Notes: a model not told the origin generated them from the letters alone. Shown: positions 46,094 to 55,620, counted from the stretch's first letter. The stretch: 64,000 nt of DNA from Paenarthrobacter aurescens TC1 (GCA_000014925.1 CP000474.1:3658001-3722000); one strand, 5' to 3'. Translations and numbers: made by a program.

Positions 46094-48382
46094 ATGGTGA
46101 CTCGCAAGAACCCACTATTCGACACTGCCACCACCCTCGGAAAGATTCTAGGCTTCCTTGGTGTGAGCGCGATTTGTGGCGTCCTGGTGGCGGGCCTTTT
46201 GGTCCCCGCAGCCGCCGTTTCGGGCAGTGCCGCAAGTGGTTCAATTCAGTTCTTTGACACTCTGCCGGCGGAACTTCAGGTGGATCCGCCCAGCCAGAAC
46301 ACCACCATCCTGGCGAAGGACGGTTCACCGATCGCCTCGATCTACGCAGAGAACCGGACCAGGGTCCCGCTGGATCAAATGAGCCCGTTCATCAAGGACG
46401 CTGTCATCGCTATCGAGGACAGCCGTTTTTATGAGCACGGCGGCATTGATACCACCGGCATCATGCGAGCCCTGGTAAGCACCGCCCGCGGCAACAAGCA
46501 GGGCGCGTCCACCATCACGCAGCAGTACGTGAACAACGTCATCAACGAATCCCTCGTCGCGGCTGACAGGGAAGAGGACGTCAAGCTCAACGGTGGCGGC
46601 AAGGGCGTCGGCGACAAGCTTCGCGAAATGAAGCTTGCCATCGCCTTGGAGAAGAAGTTCTCCAAGGAACAGATCCTTGAGGGTTACCTCAACATCGTCT
46701 TCTTCAACCGTGACGCCTACGGCATCGAGGCTGCTTCCAAGTTCTTCTTCAGCACCACCGCCAAGGACCTGACTCTTCCGCAGGCCGCCCTGCTGGCTGG
46801 CCTCGTGAACAGCCCGTCGGCCTTCGATCCCATCGCCAACCCTGACAGCTCAAAGGTCCGCCGCGACCTTGTGCTGGCCTCCATGGTCAATCAGGGCAAG
46901 ATCACCCAGGCACAGTACGACGAAGCTGTTGCCACCCCCGTCACCACGCAGGTCACCCCGGCCCGCCAGGGTTGCGCTTACGCCACCATGGCGCCGTACT
47001 TCTGTGACTACGTGCTGCACCTGCTCTTCAACGACCCTGCGTACGGTGACACCACGGAGGAGCGCATTAAGCGCGTCCAGCGTGGCGGCCTCACCATCCA
47101 GACCACCCTCGATCCGACAGCCCAGAACGTCGCCCAGCAGCAGGTTGACGCGACGGCGGGCGCAAACCCGGACAAGTGGGGCGCGTCCATCGTCTCCGTC
47201 CAGCCGGGCACCGGCCAGATCGTGAGCATGGCCCAGAACACTGTTTGGCTGCCTCAAGAGGGCAAGTTCGATCAGACCCAGAACTTTAACGTGGACGTCC
47301 TGGACAAGAACGGGAACGACCTCAACGGCATCGGCGGGTTCCAGCCTGGTTCCACGATGAAGCCCTTTACGTTCGCCCAGTGGCTGAACGAGGGCAAATC
47401 GATGGAGACCAATGTCAACGCGGCGGTTCGCAAGTATCCCCAGAACTTCCCATGGAGGAACACCTGTCCCACTCCGACCGACGGTTTCTACGACGGTAAC
47501 GTTCAGGGCAGCTTCGACCTCCAAAACGCCGAGCCGCAGTACTACCGGAATATGACGGTTCTCTGGGGCCTCAAGAACTCCATCAACACAGCCACCTTTG
47601 CGTCGGCAGCCCAAGTGGATCTCTGTGGAATCCAGGGCATCGTTGATGCCACCGGCATCCACGGCGGCCTTCCTGCCCGCGATGACACGGGCAAGATCAC
47701 GGATCCGAACCCGCAGGTTCAGATGACCCGATTGTCCAACCTTATTGGTGCAACGCAGACCGCACCTCTGACCATGGCAGCGTCTTTCGCAACCTTCGCC
47801 GCTGACGGCAAGTACTGCGAGCCGATCGCCATCACCTCGGTGAAAGACCAGTCCGGTGCTTCATTGCCGGCCCAGTCCTCCAGCTGTAAGGATGCCGTGA
47901 AGCCTGAAGTTGCCCGCGGCGTTGCTTACGCCATGGGCAAGGTTCTGGATGAAGGCTCGGGGTCCTTGATCCGTCCGGCTTTGAACTCCAAGAACTTCCC
48001 CGTGGCAGCCAAGACTGGTACCAACGACTCAAACGGCTCCACGTGGGTTGTCGGTTACACCAGCGGCCTGGCTACGGCTTCCTGGTTCGGTGACCCGCTG
48101 GGCGATCAGCTTCGTCCGGGACGCAACCTCACGGTCAACGGCAAGTTCTACCCGGCCATCGACGGCTACATGATCGCTGGTCCGCAGTTCACCAACTACA
48201 TGCTTGCTGTGGCGCCTGCGTACGGAACCAACCCGTTCCAGGCTCCGCCGTCCAACCTGACGGGTGCTCCTACCCCGCAACGGAACAACACCCCGTCCAA
48301 TACCACCCCGTCGACGGCGCCCAAGCCGCCTGCCACCGGAAACGGCAACAGCGGGAACGGTAACAACGGCAATAAGGACTAG
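46094..48382 (+). CDS. Class A penicillin-binding protein (PonA-type transglycosylase/transpeptidase)
   Basis: 762 residues. One N-terminal membrane helix (LGKILGFLGVSAICGVLVAG), a GT51 glycosyltransferase (EDSRFYEHGGID, QGASTITQQYVNN) and a transpeptidase with SxxK in PGSTMKPF, SxN in KNSINTA and KTG in AAKTGTND. The C-terminal tail is Asn/Pro/Gly-rich and probably runs through the wall. ATG at 46094 precedes the cytoplasmic tail. Corresponds by position to ponA2 (Rv3682). Cotranscribed with the metallophosphoesterase. Confidence 0.95.
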   Translation: MVTRKNPLFDTATTLGKILGFLGVSAICGVLVAGLLVPAAAVSGSAASGSIQFFDTLPAELQVDPPSQNTTILAKDGSPIASIYAENRTRVPLDQMSPFIKDAVIAIEDSRFYEHGGIDTTGIMRALVSTARGNKQGASTITQQYVNNVINESLVAADREEDVKLNGGGKGVGDKLREMKLAIALEKKFSKEQILEGYLNIVFFNRDAYGIEAASKFFFSTTAKDLTLPQAALLAGLVNSPSAFDPIANPDSSKVRRDLVLASMVNQGKITQAQYDEAVATPVTTQVTPARQGCAYATMAPYFCDYVLHLLFNDPAYGDTTEERIKRVQRGGLTIQTTLDPTAQNVAQQQVDATAGANPDKWGASIVSVQPGTGQIVSMAQNTVWLPQEGKFDQTQNFNVDVLDKNGNDLNGIGGFQPGSTMKPFTFAQWLNEGKSMETNVNAAVRKYPQNFPWRNTCPTPTDGFYDGNVQGSFDLQNAEPQYYRNMTVLWGLKNSINTATFASAAQVDLCGIQGIVDATGIHGGLPARDDTGKITDPNPQVQMTRLSNLIGATQTAPLTMAASFATFAADGKYCEPIAITSVKDQSGASLPAQSSSCKDAVKPEVARGVAYAMGKVLDEGSGSLIRPALNSKNFPVAAKTGTNDSNGSTWVVGYTSGLATASWFGDPLGDQLRPGRNLTVNGKFYPAIDGYMIAGPQFTNYMLAVAPAYGTNPFQAPPSNLTGAPTPQRNNTPSNTTPSTAPKPPATGNGNSGNGNNGNKD

Positions 48383-48384
48383 GC

Positions 48385-49323
48385 ATGTCCTTCAGTGATT
48401 CATTGGCAAACCGCGTCCGCACCGTCGGGCGCGGTTTCGCCGTCACAGCTGCGGTCGGTACAGCAGCGGGAGCAGCAGCGGCCGCATACGGTTGGTGGGA
48501 GAAAGACCAGTTCGAGGTCCGTCACGAAACCCTGCCCATTCTTCCGGAGGGATCCAAGCCGCTCCGCGTCCTGCACCTGAGCGACATCCACTTCGTCCCG
48601 GGCCAGGACAAGAAGACGCAGTGGCTGCAATCGCTGGCGGATCTGAAGCCTGACCTCGTGGTTAACACCGGCGACAATCTCAGCCACGCCAAAGCCGTTG
48701 ATCCCCTGATCCAGGCACTTCGACCACTGCTGGAGTTCCCCGGCGTTTTCGTTCCGGGCTCCAACGACTACTACGCCCCGCGGATCAAGAACCCGGTTGG
48801 CTACTTCCGTGGTCCGTCGCGGATGCGAACCGACCCCATCGCCTTGGACTGGCCCAAGCTCCGCTCGGCGTTCGGTATGGGCGGCTGGATCGACCTCACA
48901 AACCGCGCCCAGTCAGTGGTGCTGAACGGACTGCGATTCGACTTTTCGGGTGTCGACGACCCTCACCTGAACCGCGAACGCTATGCCGGTTGGCCCCGTG
49001 GAACGGTCAACCAGGATGCCCGCCCGCACCTGAAGGTGGCAGTCATCCACGCTCCGTACCAGCGCGTGCTGGACCACTTCACCGAAGCCGGAGCGGACCT
49101 GATCCTCGCCGGCCACACGCACGGCGGCCAAATCTGCATCCCTGGTTACGGCGCACTCGTCGCCAACTGCGACCTCCCCACCTGGCGGGCCAAGGGCCTC
49201 CACGATTGGGAAAGCGACAGCTTCACGACGCCGGTGAACGTCTCCGGCGGCATCGGCACGTCGCGCTTCGCCCCCGTCCGCATCGCCTGCCGCCCGGAAG
49301 CAGTGCTGCTCACACTCACGTGA
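48385..49323 (+). CDS. Metallophosphoesterase, membrane-anchored
   Basis: 312 residues with an N-terminal hydrophobic Ala-rich helix (AVTAAVGTAAGAAAAAYGWW). Calcineurin-like motifs: LSDIHFVPG, NTGDNLSH, PGSNDYY in place of GNHD, and AGHTHGGQICIPG. Two bases after the PBP stop, so cotranscribed; the pair is conserved (Rv3682-Rv3683). Substrate unknown, perhaps a cell-envelope phosphodiester. Confidence 0.92.
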   Translation: MSFSDSLANRVRTVGRGFAVTAAVGTAAGAAAAAYGWWEKDQFEVRHETLPILPEGSKPLRVLHLSDIHFVPGQDKKTQWLQSLADLKPDLVVNTGDNLSHAKAVDPLIQALRPLLEFPGVFVPGSNDYYAPRIKNPVGYFRGPSRMRTDPIALDWPKLRSAFGMGGWIDLTNRAQSVVLNGLRFDFSGVDDPHLNRERYAGWPRGTVNQDARPHLKVAVIHAPYQRVLDHFTEAGADLILAGHTHGGQICIPGYGALVANCDLPTWRAKGLHDWESDSFTTPVNVSGGIGTSRFAPVRIACRPEAVLLTLT

Positions 49324-49496
49324 ACGTTAACAAGTCCCTCAGGCCCGGGACCTACTTGAGGCACCTGCTGTGCCTAACGTCGGAAATTTTCGCATTGAGT
49401 CACGGTGCAGCGTGTGTTCACGCACGATGTGCTTGCCGCTACCGGCGTTGATGGTGCAGAGCGCGGCGGCGGCCGCCCAGAACGCCGACGGCTAAA

Positions 49497-49949
49497 CTAC
49501 GCGACTTTTGAGGCCTTCAGGACTTCAACAACGCGGCTGAGTGTTTCCCTGGTTCTCCCCAGTTCCAACGGCGATAAGGCGTTGGTTATTAGCTGTTCCA
49601 CTTCATGCGCTGCTTCGTCCGCGGCAAGCGCCACTCGATGGCCTTCAGGAGTGAGTTTTAGTAGGACTACTCGTGTGTGGGACGGAGACTTCTCTCTCGT
49701 TACCAGCTCCTTATCCTCCAAGTTGTTGAGGATGGTGGACATTGTCTGGGGAGTGACGGACGCCGTACGGGCTAGCTGCGCGATTGATTGCTCTGGGAGA
49801 ATATGTAACGCCATCAGTGTTACATATTGCGGGACAGTGACACCGTGAGGTCGCAGGGCCCTGGTTTTTGCCCCAGCAACGGCTTGATCTGCGAGCTTCA
49901 GGTAGCTCCCAAGCCGGTTGGCGATGTGATCCGGCACCTCCACAGTCAT
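49497..49949 (-). CDS. MarR-family transcriptional regulator at the end of the AfsA island
   Basis: 150 residues. Winged helix SIAQLARTASVTPQTMSTIL, wing TREKSPSHTRVVLLKLT, with flanking dimerisation helices. ATG at 49949 has GAGGGGATC just upstream, a strong site; the longer frame to 50042 has no support and runs through a hairpin. Base composition matches the AT-richer island rather than flanks. A candidate regulator of the island and possibly its ligand sensor; MarR proteins commonly bind small lipophilic or aromatic ligands. Confidence 0.9.
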   Translation of the reverse strand: MTVEVPDHIANRLGSYLKLADQAVAGAKTRALRPHGVTVPQYVTLMALHILPEQSIAQLARTASVTPQTMSTILNNLEDKELVTREKSPSHTRVVLLKLTPEGHRVALAADEAAHEVEQLITNALSPLELGRTRETLSRVVEVLKASKVA

Positions 49950-49997
49950 TCTGATCCCCTCTTTGAGTCTATTGACCCCAATGCTCGGAGCCTTCTG

Positions 49998-50058
49998 GTG
50001 TGAGCTCCTACGCTTGGTGCCCCGCTTTACGCGAGGCTCCAAGCGCGGAGCATCACAC
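49998..50058 (-). terminator. 61-nt multipart hairpin between the MMPL and marR genes
   Basis: Nested stems: GTGTGA/TCACAC, CTCC/GGAG, CGCTTGG/CCAAGCG, GCC/GGC and CGC/GCG with loop TTTAC, small internal loops between. It begins 2 nt after the MMPL stop and ends about 50 nt before the marR start. Likely a terminator or attenuator separating regulator expression from the biosynthetic operon. Confidence 0.6.
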
Positions 50059-50059
50059 T

Positions 50060-52402
50060 CTACTGTCCCACATGAGACCTCTCAGTCATATGTGCGGTAT
50101 TGGTTTCCAACCCCAGCTCGTCACCATCTGTTCGTCGATTCCCCGGCCACCACGCGGCCTTGCCCAACAAAGACAAACATGCCGGAACGAGCAACATACG
50201 AACGATGGTCGCGTCGATTGCGACTCCGACTGCCAGGCCGAATCCAAATTGCTGGATGGGGACCACTCCGGTAAACGCGAAGGCCCCGAACACGACCACC
50301 ATGAGCATAGCGGCGCCGGTGATGAGAGGACCCGTGTCACGCAAACCCAACGATACTGCGTCACGAATGCTTGTCCCCGGGGTCCTTACGTACTCACGGA
50401 TTCGCGTCAAAATAAACACTTGGTAGTCCGTTGCAAGGCTAACGAGAAGGGCAATCAGCAGCACAGGCACCCAGTTAATGAGGTGGCCTAGGTGAGTGAA
50501 GCCAAGCATGCTTGTGCCAATACCGTTCTGGAAGATAATCACCAGAATTCCGAAGGTGGCACCGACGCTTAGGATGTTCAGCCCGACGGTCAGGAGGGGA
50601 ATCAGGATCGACCGGAATGCTATGGCCATGATGAGGAGAATGATCGCGAGCATGATCGCGACCACAACGGGCAGCGATTCGGCAATGACTTCCGTTGCCT
50701 CCTCATTCATTTGCGTCTCACCTCCGACATTCACGCTAGCGCCATCGATCTTGTTCTCCGATACTGCACTCCGGACGTCGAAGAGAGCCTGCCGGGCTTG
50801 TTCGCTGGTTGCTGCCCCATCGGGCAAAACTGTAATGAGCATGCGCTCACCGTCCGAGGACAGCATTGTGCCCAGGGCCTGACGTTCGCGCTCAGGCAAC
50901 GCTGCCAACGACGATTCGGTCGTGGCCGCCAGCGGGTTATCTGGATTGAGTGCGGAGAACACTGAAAGTGGCTCCCGCACCGATTCGACATGGTTGCTTG
51001 AGTCAATCTTGGTCACCAAATTGCTTATCTGTGCCATCTGGAGATGTGAGACTCCGACCCCTTCAGCGTCGACTAGGACCTGTATCGGAGCGGTAGCTCC
51101 AACAGAGAACTTGTCCGCAATGCGTTCGAACCCAACACGAACGGGAGCGCCCGACCGAGCGACCGATGCGTCTGCGCTGCCCACCGCGATGTGCGCTGCT
51201 GGGATAATGAGTGCACCCAGGATAGCCACCGATCCAACAACAACCAGCCATGGTCGGCGCATGGCTAGGCGAGTCGCGAAGTTTGCTCGTGTGGAAATTG
51301 CACGGATCTTCCGTCGAGGAAAGCGGATCTTGCCCCAGTTGATCTTCGTACCAAGCAGCCGTAGCAGAGCAGGTGTCAGTATGGTAGCCGCGAGCATGGA
51401 CATTATGACCACTACAACCACCCCGGTCGCAATGGAACGGATCACGGCGGAGTCAATCAGGAACAGCGCCGACATCGCCAGAGCTACAGTGACGCCGGAC
51501 GCGAGCACGGCTTCCCCGGAAGTTCGCATCGTCGTCTTAAGGGCAGCGTCAACAGACTGGCCGGACTGAAGTTCGGTTTGGAATCGTCGAACGATGAAGA
51601 GTGTGTAGTCGACACAGATCCCCAATCCGAGCATCGTGACAGAGTTCAGCGTGAACTCCGACATGTCGAACCAATGAGTTCCGACCCAGTTGACGATGCC
51701 GAGGGTGAGCATAATCGTTGTGCCGGTGGCAACCAGCGATGTCAGAGTTGCGGCGACACTTCGGTAAAGCAATAGCAGGACGATAACAATAAGTGGGAAT
51801 GCAAGCATCTCGGCTTGACCAAGACCGGCCATGCTTGCTGTACTCATCTCGGTTAGAAACGCTTGCGTTCCGACGAGTTGCACGGTGAGGCCCTGATTCT
51901 CGAACCGTTCGTCGAGCTTGCTCTGAGCTCCGAGCACTCTGTCAGCCATAGTGTCGGCGTCCAGAGACGAGCCCAGTTGCACTAGCGAAGTGTGTCCGTC
52001 CTTGCTCACGAACTCGTCGCGACTATTCCCCGCGCTTGCATAGCCGATATGAGAAGTGACTTCGAGGTTAAGATTGGCGCCGATGAACGAGGCAACCTCA
52101 GCAGCTCGCCGTTCGAACTCCGGTTCCTGCGAACTGTGCTTCTGATCTGTCACCACAGCAGTTAGTGACGTTAGACCGGTGCCCACAAATCCATCTTTGA
52201 GTCCGTTTGCGACGAGTTCAGACTGAGCGCCTTTGGGCGCCCATCCGACGTCTCCGAGCGTTTTCTCGATGTCGGAAGCGCCAAGGGCGCCAACGATAGT
52301 CAGCGCTACCCAGAACGAAGCGATAAGCGTTGCCCCCAGCCGGCCAAGCCCTCTGCGGACGACAACTGTGTTCAGTGTTTTGTTGGACATATCAATGTTC
52401 AT
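50060..52402 (-). CDS. MMPL-family RND transporter
   Basis: 780 residues with twelve hydrophobic helices in two repeats, each preceded by an extracytoplasmic domain. The Asp-Tyr proton-relay pairs are visible in CVDYTLFIVRRF and ATDYQVFILTRI. Closest pattern: actinobacterial MMPL exporters of lipids, siderophores or acylated metabolites. ATG at 52402 has CAGGAG seven bases upstream. Follows the KAS III-like gene by 14 bp, so it likely exports the product of the operon. Composition is AT-rich for the window. Confidence 0.92.
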   Translation of the reverse strand: MNIDMSNKTLNTVVVRRGLGRLGATLIASFWVALTIVGALGASDIEKTLGDVGWAPKGAQSELVANGLKDGFVGTGLTSLTAVVTDQKHSSQEPEFERRAAEVASFIGANLNLEVTSHIGYASAGNSRDEFVSKDGHTSLVQLGSSLDADTMADRVLGAQSKLDERFENQGLTVQLVGTQAFLTEMSTASMAGLGQAEMLAFPLIVIVLLLLYRSVAATLTSLVATGTTIMLTLGIVNWVGTHWFDMSEFTLNSVTMLGLGICVDYTLFIVRRFQTELQSGQSVDAALKTTMRTSGEAVLASGVTVALAMSALFLIDSAVIRSIATGVVVVVIMSMLAATILTPALLRLLGTKINWGKIRFPRRKIRAISTRANFATRLAMRRPWLVVVGSVAILGALIIPAAHIAVGSADASVARSGAPVRVGFERIADKFSVGATAPIQVLVDAEGVGVSHLQMAQISNLVTKIDSSNHVESVREPLSVFSALNPDNPLAATTESSLAALPERERQALGTMLSSDGERMLITVLPDGAATSEQARQALFDVRSAVSENKIDGASVNVGGETQMNEEATEVIAESLPVVVAIMLAIILLIMAIAFRSILIPLLTVGLNILSVGATFGILVIIFQNGIGTSMLGFTHLGHLINWVPVLLIALLVSLATDYQVFILTRIREYVRTPGTSIRDAVSLGLRDTGPLITGAAMLMVVVFGAFAFTGVVPIQQFGFGLAVGVAIDATIVRMLLVPACLSLLGKAAWWPGNRRTDGDELGLETNTAHMTERSHVGQ

Positions 52403-52416
52403 TTGGCTCCTGGTCC

Positions 52417-53487
52417 TTATGCTGGGATGAAGTCGTTCACAGTCGCGAATGACCGCGCCACTAAGGACGGATCTGGAAGCCTCACGCAGAGGCATGAGAC
52501 GGTGAACCCTGCGCCCGCACATACGAACAAGGCGATGTCGCCGGCGTCATAATCGCCACCCTGAACAAACTCAACGATGTTCACCGGTGTGTCACCAGCG
52601 CCGAGGTGCCCGTACTTGTTCCGCGGGAGCGACCTGTATGCAGCAGATGTCACCCCGTGGAGAGGCGGCAAGTAGACCCTGTCGATCGTCGACTGGTCGA
52701 TACGCGGCAGCAAGAGGTGTTTCACCCTTGGGTCGTGCGGGCTGATTCCGGCATCGCTAAGTGAACCCAATACGACCGATCGAACGCCACCGCCCATTGA
52801 CGTCAAGAAGCTCGCACCGCCGCCTTCCGCGAGGAATTGAGCCTTAGTGGCTCGCACATCGATGGAACGATCACTCCCTGCAGCGTAATCAAAGAAACCT
52901 TCACGGGTGCGGTGCATCGCTTCAGCGATTGGCATTGACGTGCTTCGGGCTGATAACAGCTGAACGGCCTGATCCTCCATGTCTCTCTCCAAGCCAAGCA
53001 CCAAGGCACTGCCGGAATCGCCGTACCAGACGCCCAAGTCGGAGGAAAACCGGTTGAACGCCGGTTCCCGGAACAAGTCGGCAGTCGTAGTGAGAGCGAT
53101 ATCATGGGGCCTCACGTCAGAAGACCCTAGTAAGCGCATGGCCACGAGTTCGATGGCGGATTCTCCGCCATTGCACACATCGAAAACCCCCGAAGAACGG
53201 GAATGCACCGCACCTATTTCCTGCGCGATGAAGTGCTGGGGCGACCAGAGATCGTGTCCCTGATAGTTCACCCACGCATGCGCATTGCAAACGATATCTT
53301 CTGATCCGATGCCGCCACGTTCAAGTGCCTCTCGGGCCGCGGCGACCGCCAGAAGTGGGGCTCCAGCGAAATGAGCAGTTGGAATCGTAGCCGTCGTTGG
53401 TCCGCCGGCGTATTCCGTTAGTTGTGTTGTTTCCACGGGCGGATACACAACAGCCCCTGCGCAGATGTTTATTGAAGGTGTTTTCAT
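52417..53487 (-). CDS. KAS III-family enzyme (FabH-like ketoacyl synthase or acyltransferase)
   Basis: 356 residues, thiolase fold. Active-site Cys in VFDVCNGGESAIELVA; His region YLPPLHGVTSAAY; the position of the third residue (Asn in FabH) reads NKYGHLGAGDTPVN, so the Cys-His-Asn triad is not standard. CNGG-type KAS III proteins in antibiotic clusters often act as acyl transferases instead of decarboxylating condensing enzymes. ATG at 53487 with AGGGG eight bases upstream. Presumed to make or transfer the acyl chain of the island product. Confidence 0.82.
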   Translation of the reverse strand: MKTPSINICAGAVVYPPVETTQLTEYAGGPTTATIPTAHFAGAPLLAVAAAREALERGGIGSEDIVCNAHAWVNYQGHDLWSPQHFIAQEIGAVHSRSSGVFDVCNGGESAIELVAMRLLGSSDVRPHDIALTTTADLFREPAFNRFSSDLGVWYGDSGSALVLGLERDMEDQAVQLLSARSTSMPIAEAMHRTREGFFDYAAGSDRSIDVRATKAQFLAEGGGASFLTSMGGGVRSVVLGSLSDAGISPHDPRVKHLLLPRIDQSTIDRVYLPPLHGVTSAAYRSLPRNKYGHLGAGDTPVNIVEFVQGGDYDAGDIALFVCAGAGFTVSCLCVRLPDPSLVARSFATVNDFIPA

Positions 53488-53491
53488 AAAT

Positions 53492-54979
53492 TTATCCCCT
53501 GAGAAGTCGTGGGTTGGCCCAGGATCGGATGATCTGGTCGAGGCCGCGTTCGAGGTTGACAAGGTCCCCGACGCGGAATGCGGCATATCCATCAGGGCGG
53601 ACACAGACAATTCCCCGTCGCGTTCGGGGAACTGGGTCCGATATCTGCATGACGTTGTCACCAAGCAGTTCGTGGCGTGCCTGAAGTCGCCCAATTTCGG
53701 CAATTTCCTCAGGGGACCAGGAACCTTCCGCAACGAGCTGGAGATTTGTCTTGAACGCTGGACTCCGGTGCCGTTGGTGTAGGAACTGCTTGGATCGGGA
53801 TGATTGAGCTGGTGAGGGCGGATAGGCGTCCGCGTATCCAAGCAGCGCAGGAATTAATCGCGCGCGGACTACCCCTAGCTGGTTTGCGGCCCGAAAGGCG
53901 AACGAATTGCGCCTTCGTTTCCATGGCGTGGACGTGTCCCAGAGTTTGGCTTGAACTGATGAGCGATCGATGACGGCTTGGGCCACTGGGCGGCGCTCGG
54001 TCTCGTAGCTGTCCAGGAGTGACGGAAGAGCAATGCCGCGCAGGACGGTGCTCAACTTCCATGAGAGGTTGTGGGCGTCCCCGATTCCGGTCTGGATACC
54101 CTGTCCGCCAGCGGGGCTGTGGGTATGCGCGGCGTCCCCGGCGAGGAACACATTGCCCTGGCGAAACGTCTCACTGACTCGTTCGTGAATCCTGAAGTCG
54201 CTCGTCCATTCCGTGGATCTGACTCCCACCGAGGAGAGCCCTGCACGTTTCAGCATCTCGGCGGGTGACATCTCCGTCCGACTGTCGGTGTGCTCGCTGC
54301 GCGCAAAGATTCGATGCCCTCCGTCCGGAAGCGGGCAGATTGCGACATATCCTGCCTGGGACACGAAATTGCGAAAAACGTTGTCGTTCGGAAACCCCTG
54401 TAGGGTGCAGTCGGCGAGATGGAAGGACGCCGGGATCGTGTGTCCTACATAGGAGATGCCCAGCAGGGAGCGAACGCTGCTGGACGCGCCGTCGGCGCCG
54501 ATGATGAACTTGACGCACGCCTCGTGTTCGTTCTGCCCTGGGCTGGACATGGTCACACTGACGCCGTCCGGGTGTTGCACAACGTCAACAAGCCGGGTAC
54601 CCCAATGTACGGAAACCGCTAGATCCCCAAGTCGTTCGATGAGAGCTTGCTCAAGGACCGGCTGGGGCAGAATCTGCGCCATGGTATCGGTCGGGAGCTT
54701 GATGGAAACACTTCGCGCATCACCCAACTCATAGGCTACTTGATCCAGGAACAGGTCGGAGTCCTGCTGTACGTCGTCTAGCACCTGCAGGCTAGTGAGG
54801 ACATCGCGGGTCCGTGGCCAGACTGCGAGTGCGCGACTCTCTGTTCTAGGCGCGGCGAGACTGTCGATGACGCAGACGGATATCCCACGGCCCGCGAGTT
54901 CGATCGCTGCCGTGAGGCCCGTGGGCCCGGCCCCGACGACCATTACCTCGACTTCGTCCGGGACTGTCTCCGCTGTCAC
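53492..54979 (-). CDS. FAD-dependent aromatic-hydroxylase-type monooxygenase
   Basis: 495 residues of the PHBH fold. GAGPTGLTAAIELAGRG binds ADP of FAD; DG motif IIGADGASSSVR; third motif FLAGDAAHTHSPAGGQG, then GIGDAHNLSWKL. C-terminal 90 residues are short relative to PheA-type enzymes. GTG overlaps the HAD gene stop (GTGA). In the methylenomycin-furan pathway a flavoenzyme (MmfH) acts with an AfsA homologue and phosphatase; this one may play a comparable oxidising role, by analogy only. Confidence 0.9.
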   Translation of the reverse strand: MTAETVPDEVEVMVVGAGPTGLTAAIELAGRGISVCVIDSLAAPRTESRALAVWPRTRDVLTSLQVLDDVQQDSDLFLDQVAYELGDARSVSIKLPTDTMAQILPQPVLEQALIERLGDLAVSVHWGTRLVDVVQHPDGVSVTMSSPGQNEHEACVKFIIGADGASSSVRSLLGISYVGHTIPASFHLADCTLQGFPNDNVFRNFVSQAGYVAICPLPDGGHRIFARSEHTDSRTEMSPAEMLKRAGLSSVGVRSTEWTSDFRIHERVSETFRQGNVFLAGDAAHTHSPAGGQGIQTGIGDAHNLSWKLSTVLRGIALPSLLDSYETERRPVAQAVIDRSSVQAKLWDTSTPWKRRRNSFAFRAANQLGVVRARLIPALLGYADAYPPSPAQSSRSKQFLHQRHRSPAFKTNLQLVAEGSWSPEEIAEIGRLQARHELLGDNVMQISDPVPRTRRGIVCVRPDGYAAFRVGDLVNLERGLDQIIRSWANPRLLRG

Positions 54980-55620
54980 GGCAGAAGGCGTTCGAGGTCG
55001 CGCCGGGACCTGGTTGAGTCGGGACCCCAGAGTAATGTCCCAAAGCCTGCTCGATCGGCGGTCTGGATATTTACTGGTTCATCGTCGAGGACGAGCACCC
55101 CCTGTGTGCCGTTTACGCGACGGGCAAGCTCGAGGTAAAACTCCATCGTCGGCTTTCTGAGGCGAACCTCCGAAGAATCAACAATAAAGTCGAACAGGTG
55201 AGGGTCGATCAATCCGAGCCAGATCGACCGCCATTCATTCACGTTATTGGTCGCGAGTCCGGTTCTGTATCCCGCCCGCTTTAGCGCTTGAGCCTGCGTA
55301 AGTGTCGCCTGATCGATCCCTAAAGTACGAAGCCAAACTTCGCCGAACGTTTCGTCTCCGTGGAGGTCTCGCGGAGTTAGCTCAAGACGCTTACAGAAGA
55401 TCGAGACGGCCTCCGTTTCGGTCAAGTCTCCCGCCTCAAGTGCTGCGAGTGGCCCCAGACTGCCGCGTTCGATGGGGGCTGACATCGAGGCGACAATGGA
55501 TTCGACTTCTCGGTCAATGCGCTGGGAGAGGCTGAGAATTCCCGTAATCAAAGGCGCTGTTACTACACCGCCGAAGTCATAGACGATCGTGTGGATGGAC
55601 TCGGGTATTTGACTAGGCAT
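54976..55620 (-). CDS. HAD-superfamily phosphatase
   Basis: 214 residues. Motif I VYDFGGVVTAP (nucleophile Asp; the usual second Asp at +2 is Gly, as in YihX-like HADs), motif II LATNN, motif III RLRKPTMEFY (Lys), motif IV VLVLDDEPVN. ATG at 55620 overlaps the afsA-like stop by 8 bases, a tight coupling. AfsA chemistry yields a phosphorylated butenolide from dihydroxyacetone phosphate that needs dephosphorylation; this is the natural candidate. Confidence 0.88.
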   Translation of the reverse strand: MPSQIPESIHTIVYDFGGVVTAPLITGILSLSQRIDREVESIVASMSAPIERGSLGPLAALEAGDLTETEAVSIFCKRLELTPRDLHGDETFGEVWLRTLGIDQATLTQAQALKRAGYRTGLATNNVNEWRSIWLGLIDPHLFDFIVDSSEVRLRKPTMEFYLELARRVNGTQGVLVLDDEPVNIQTADRAGFGTLLWGPDSTRSRRDLERLLP

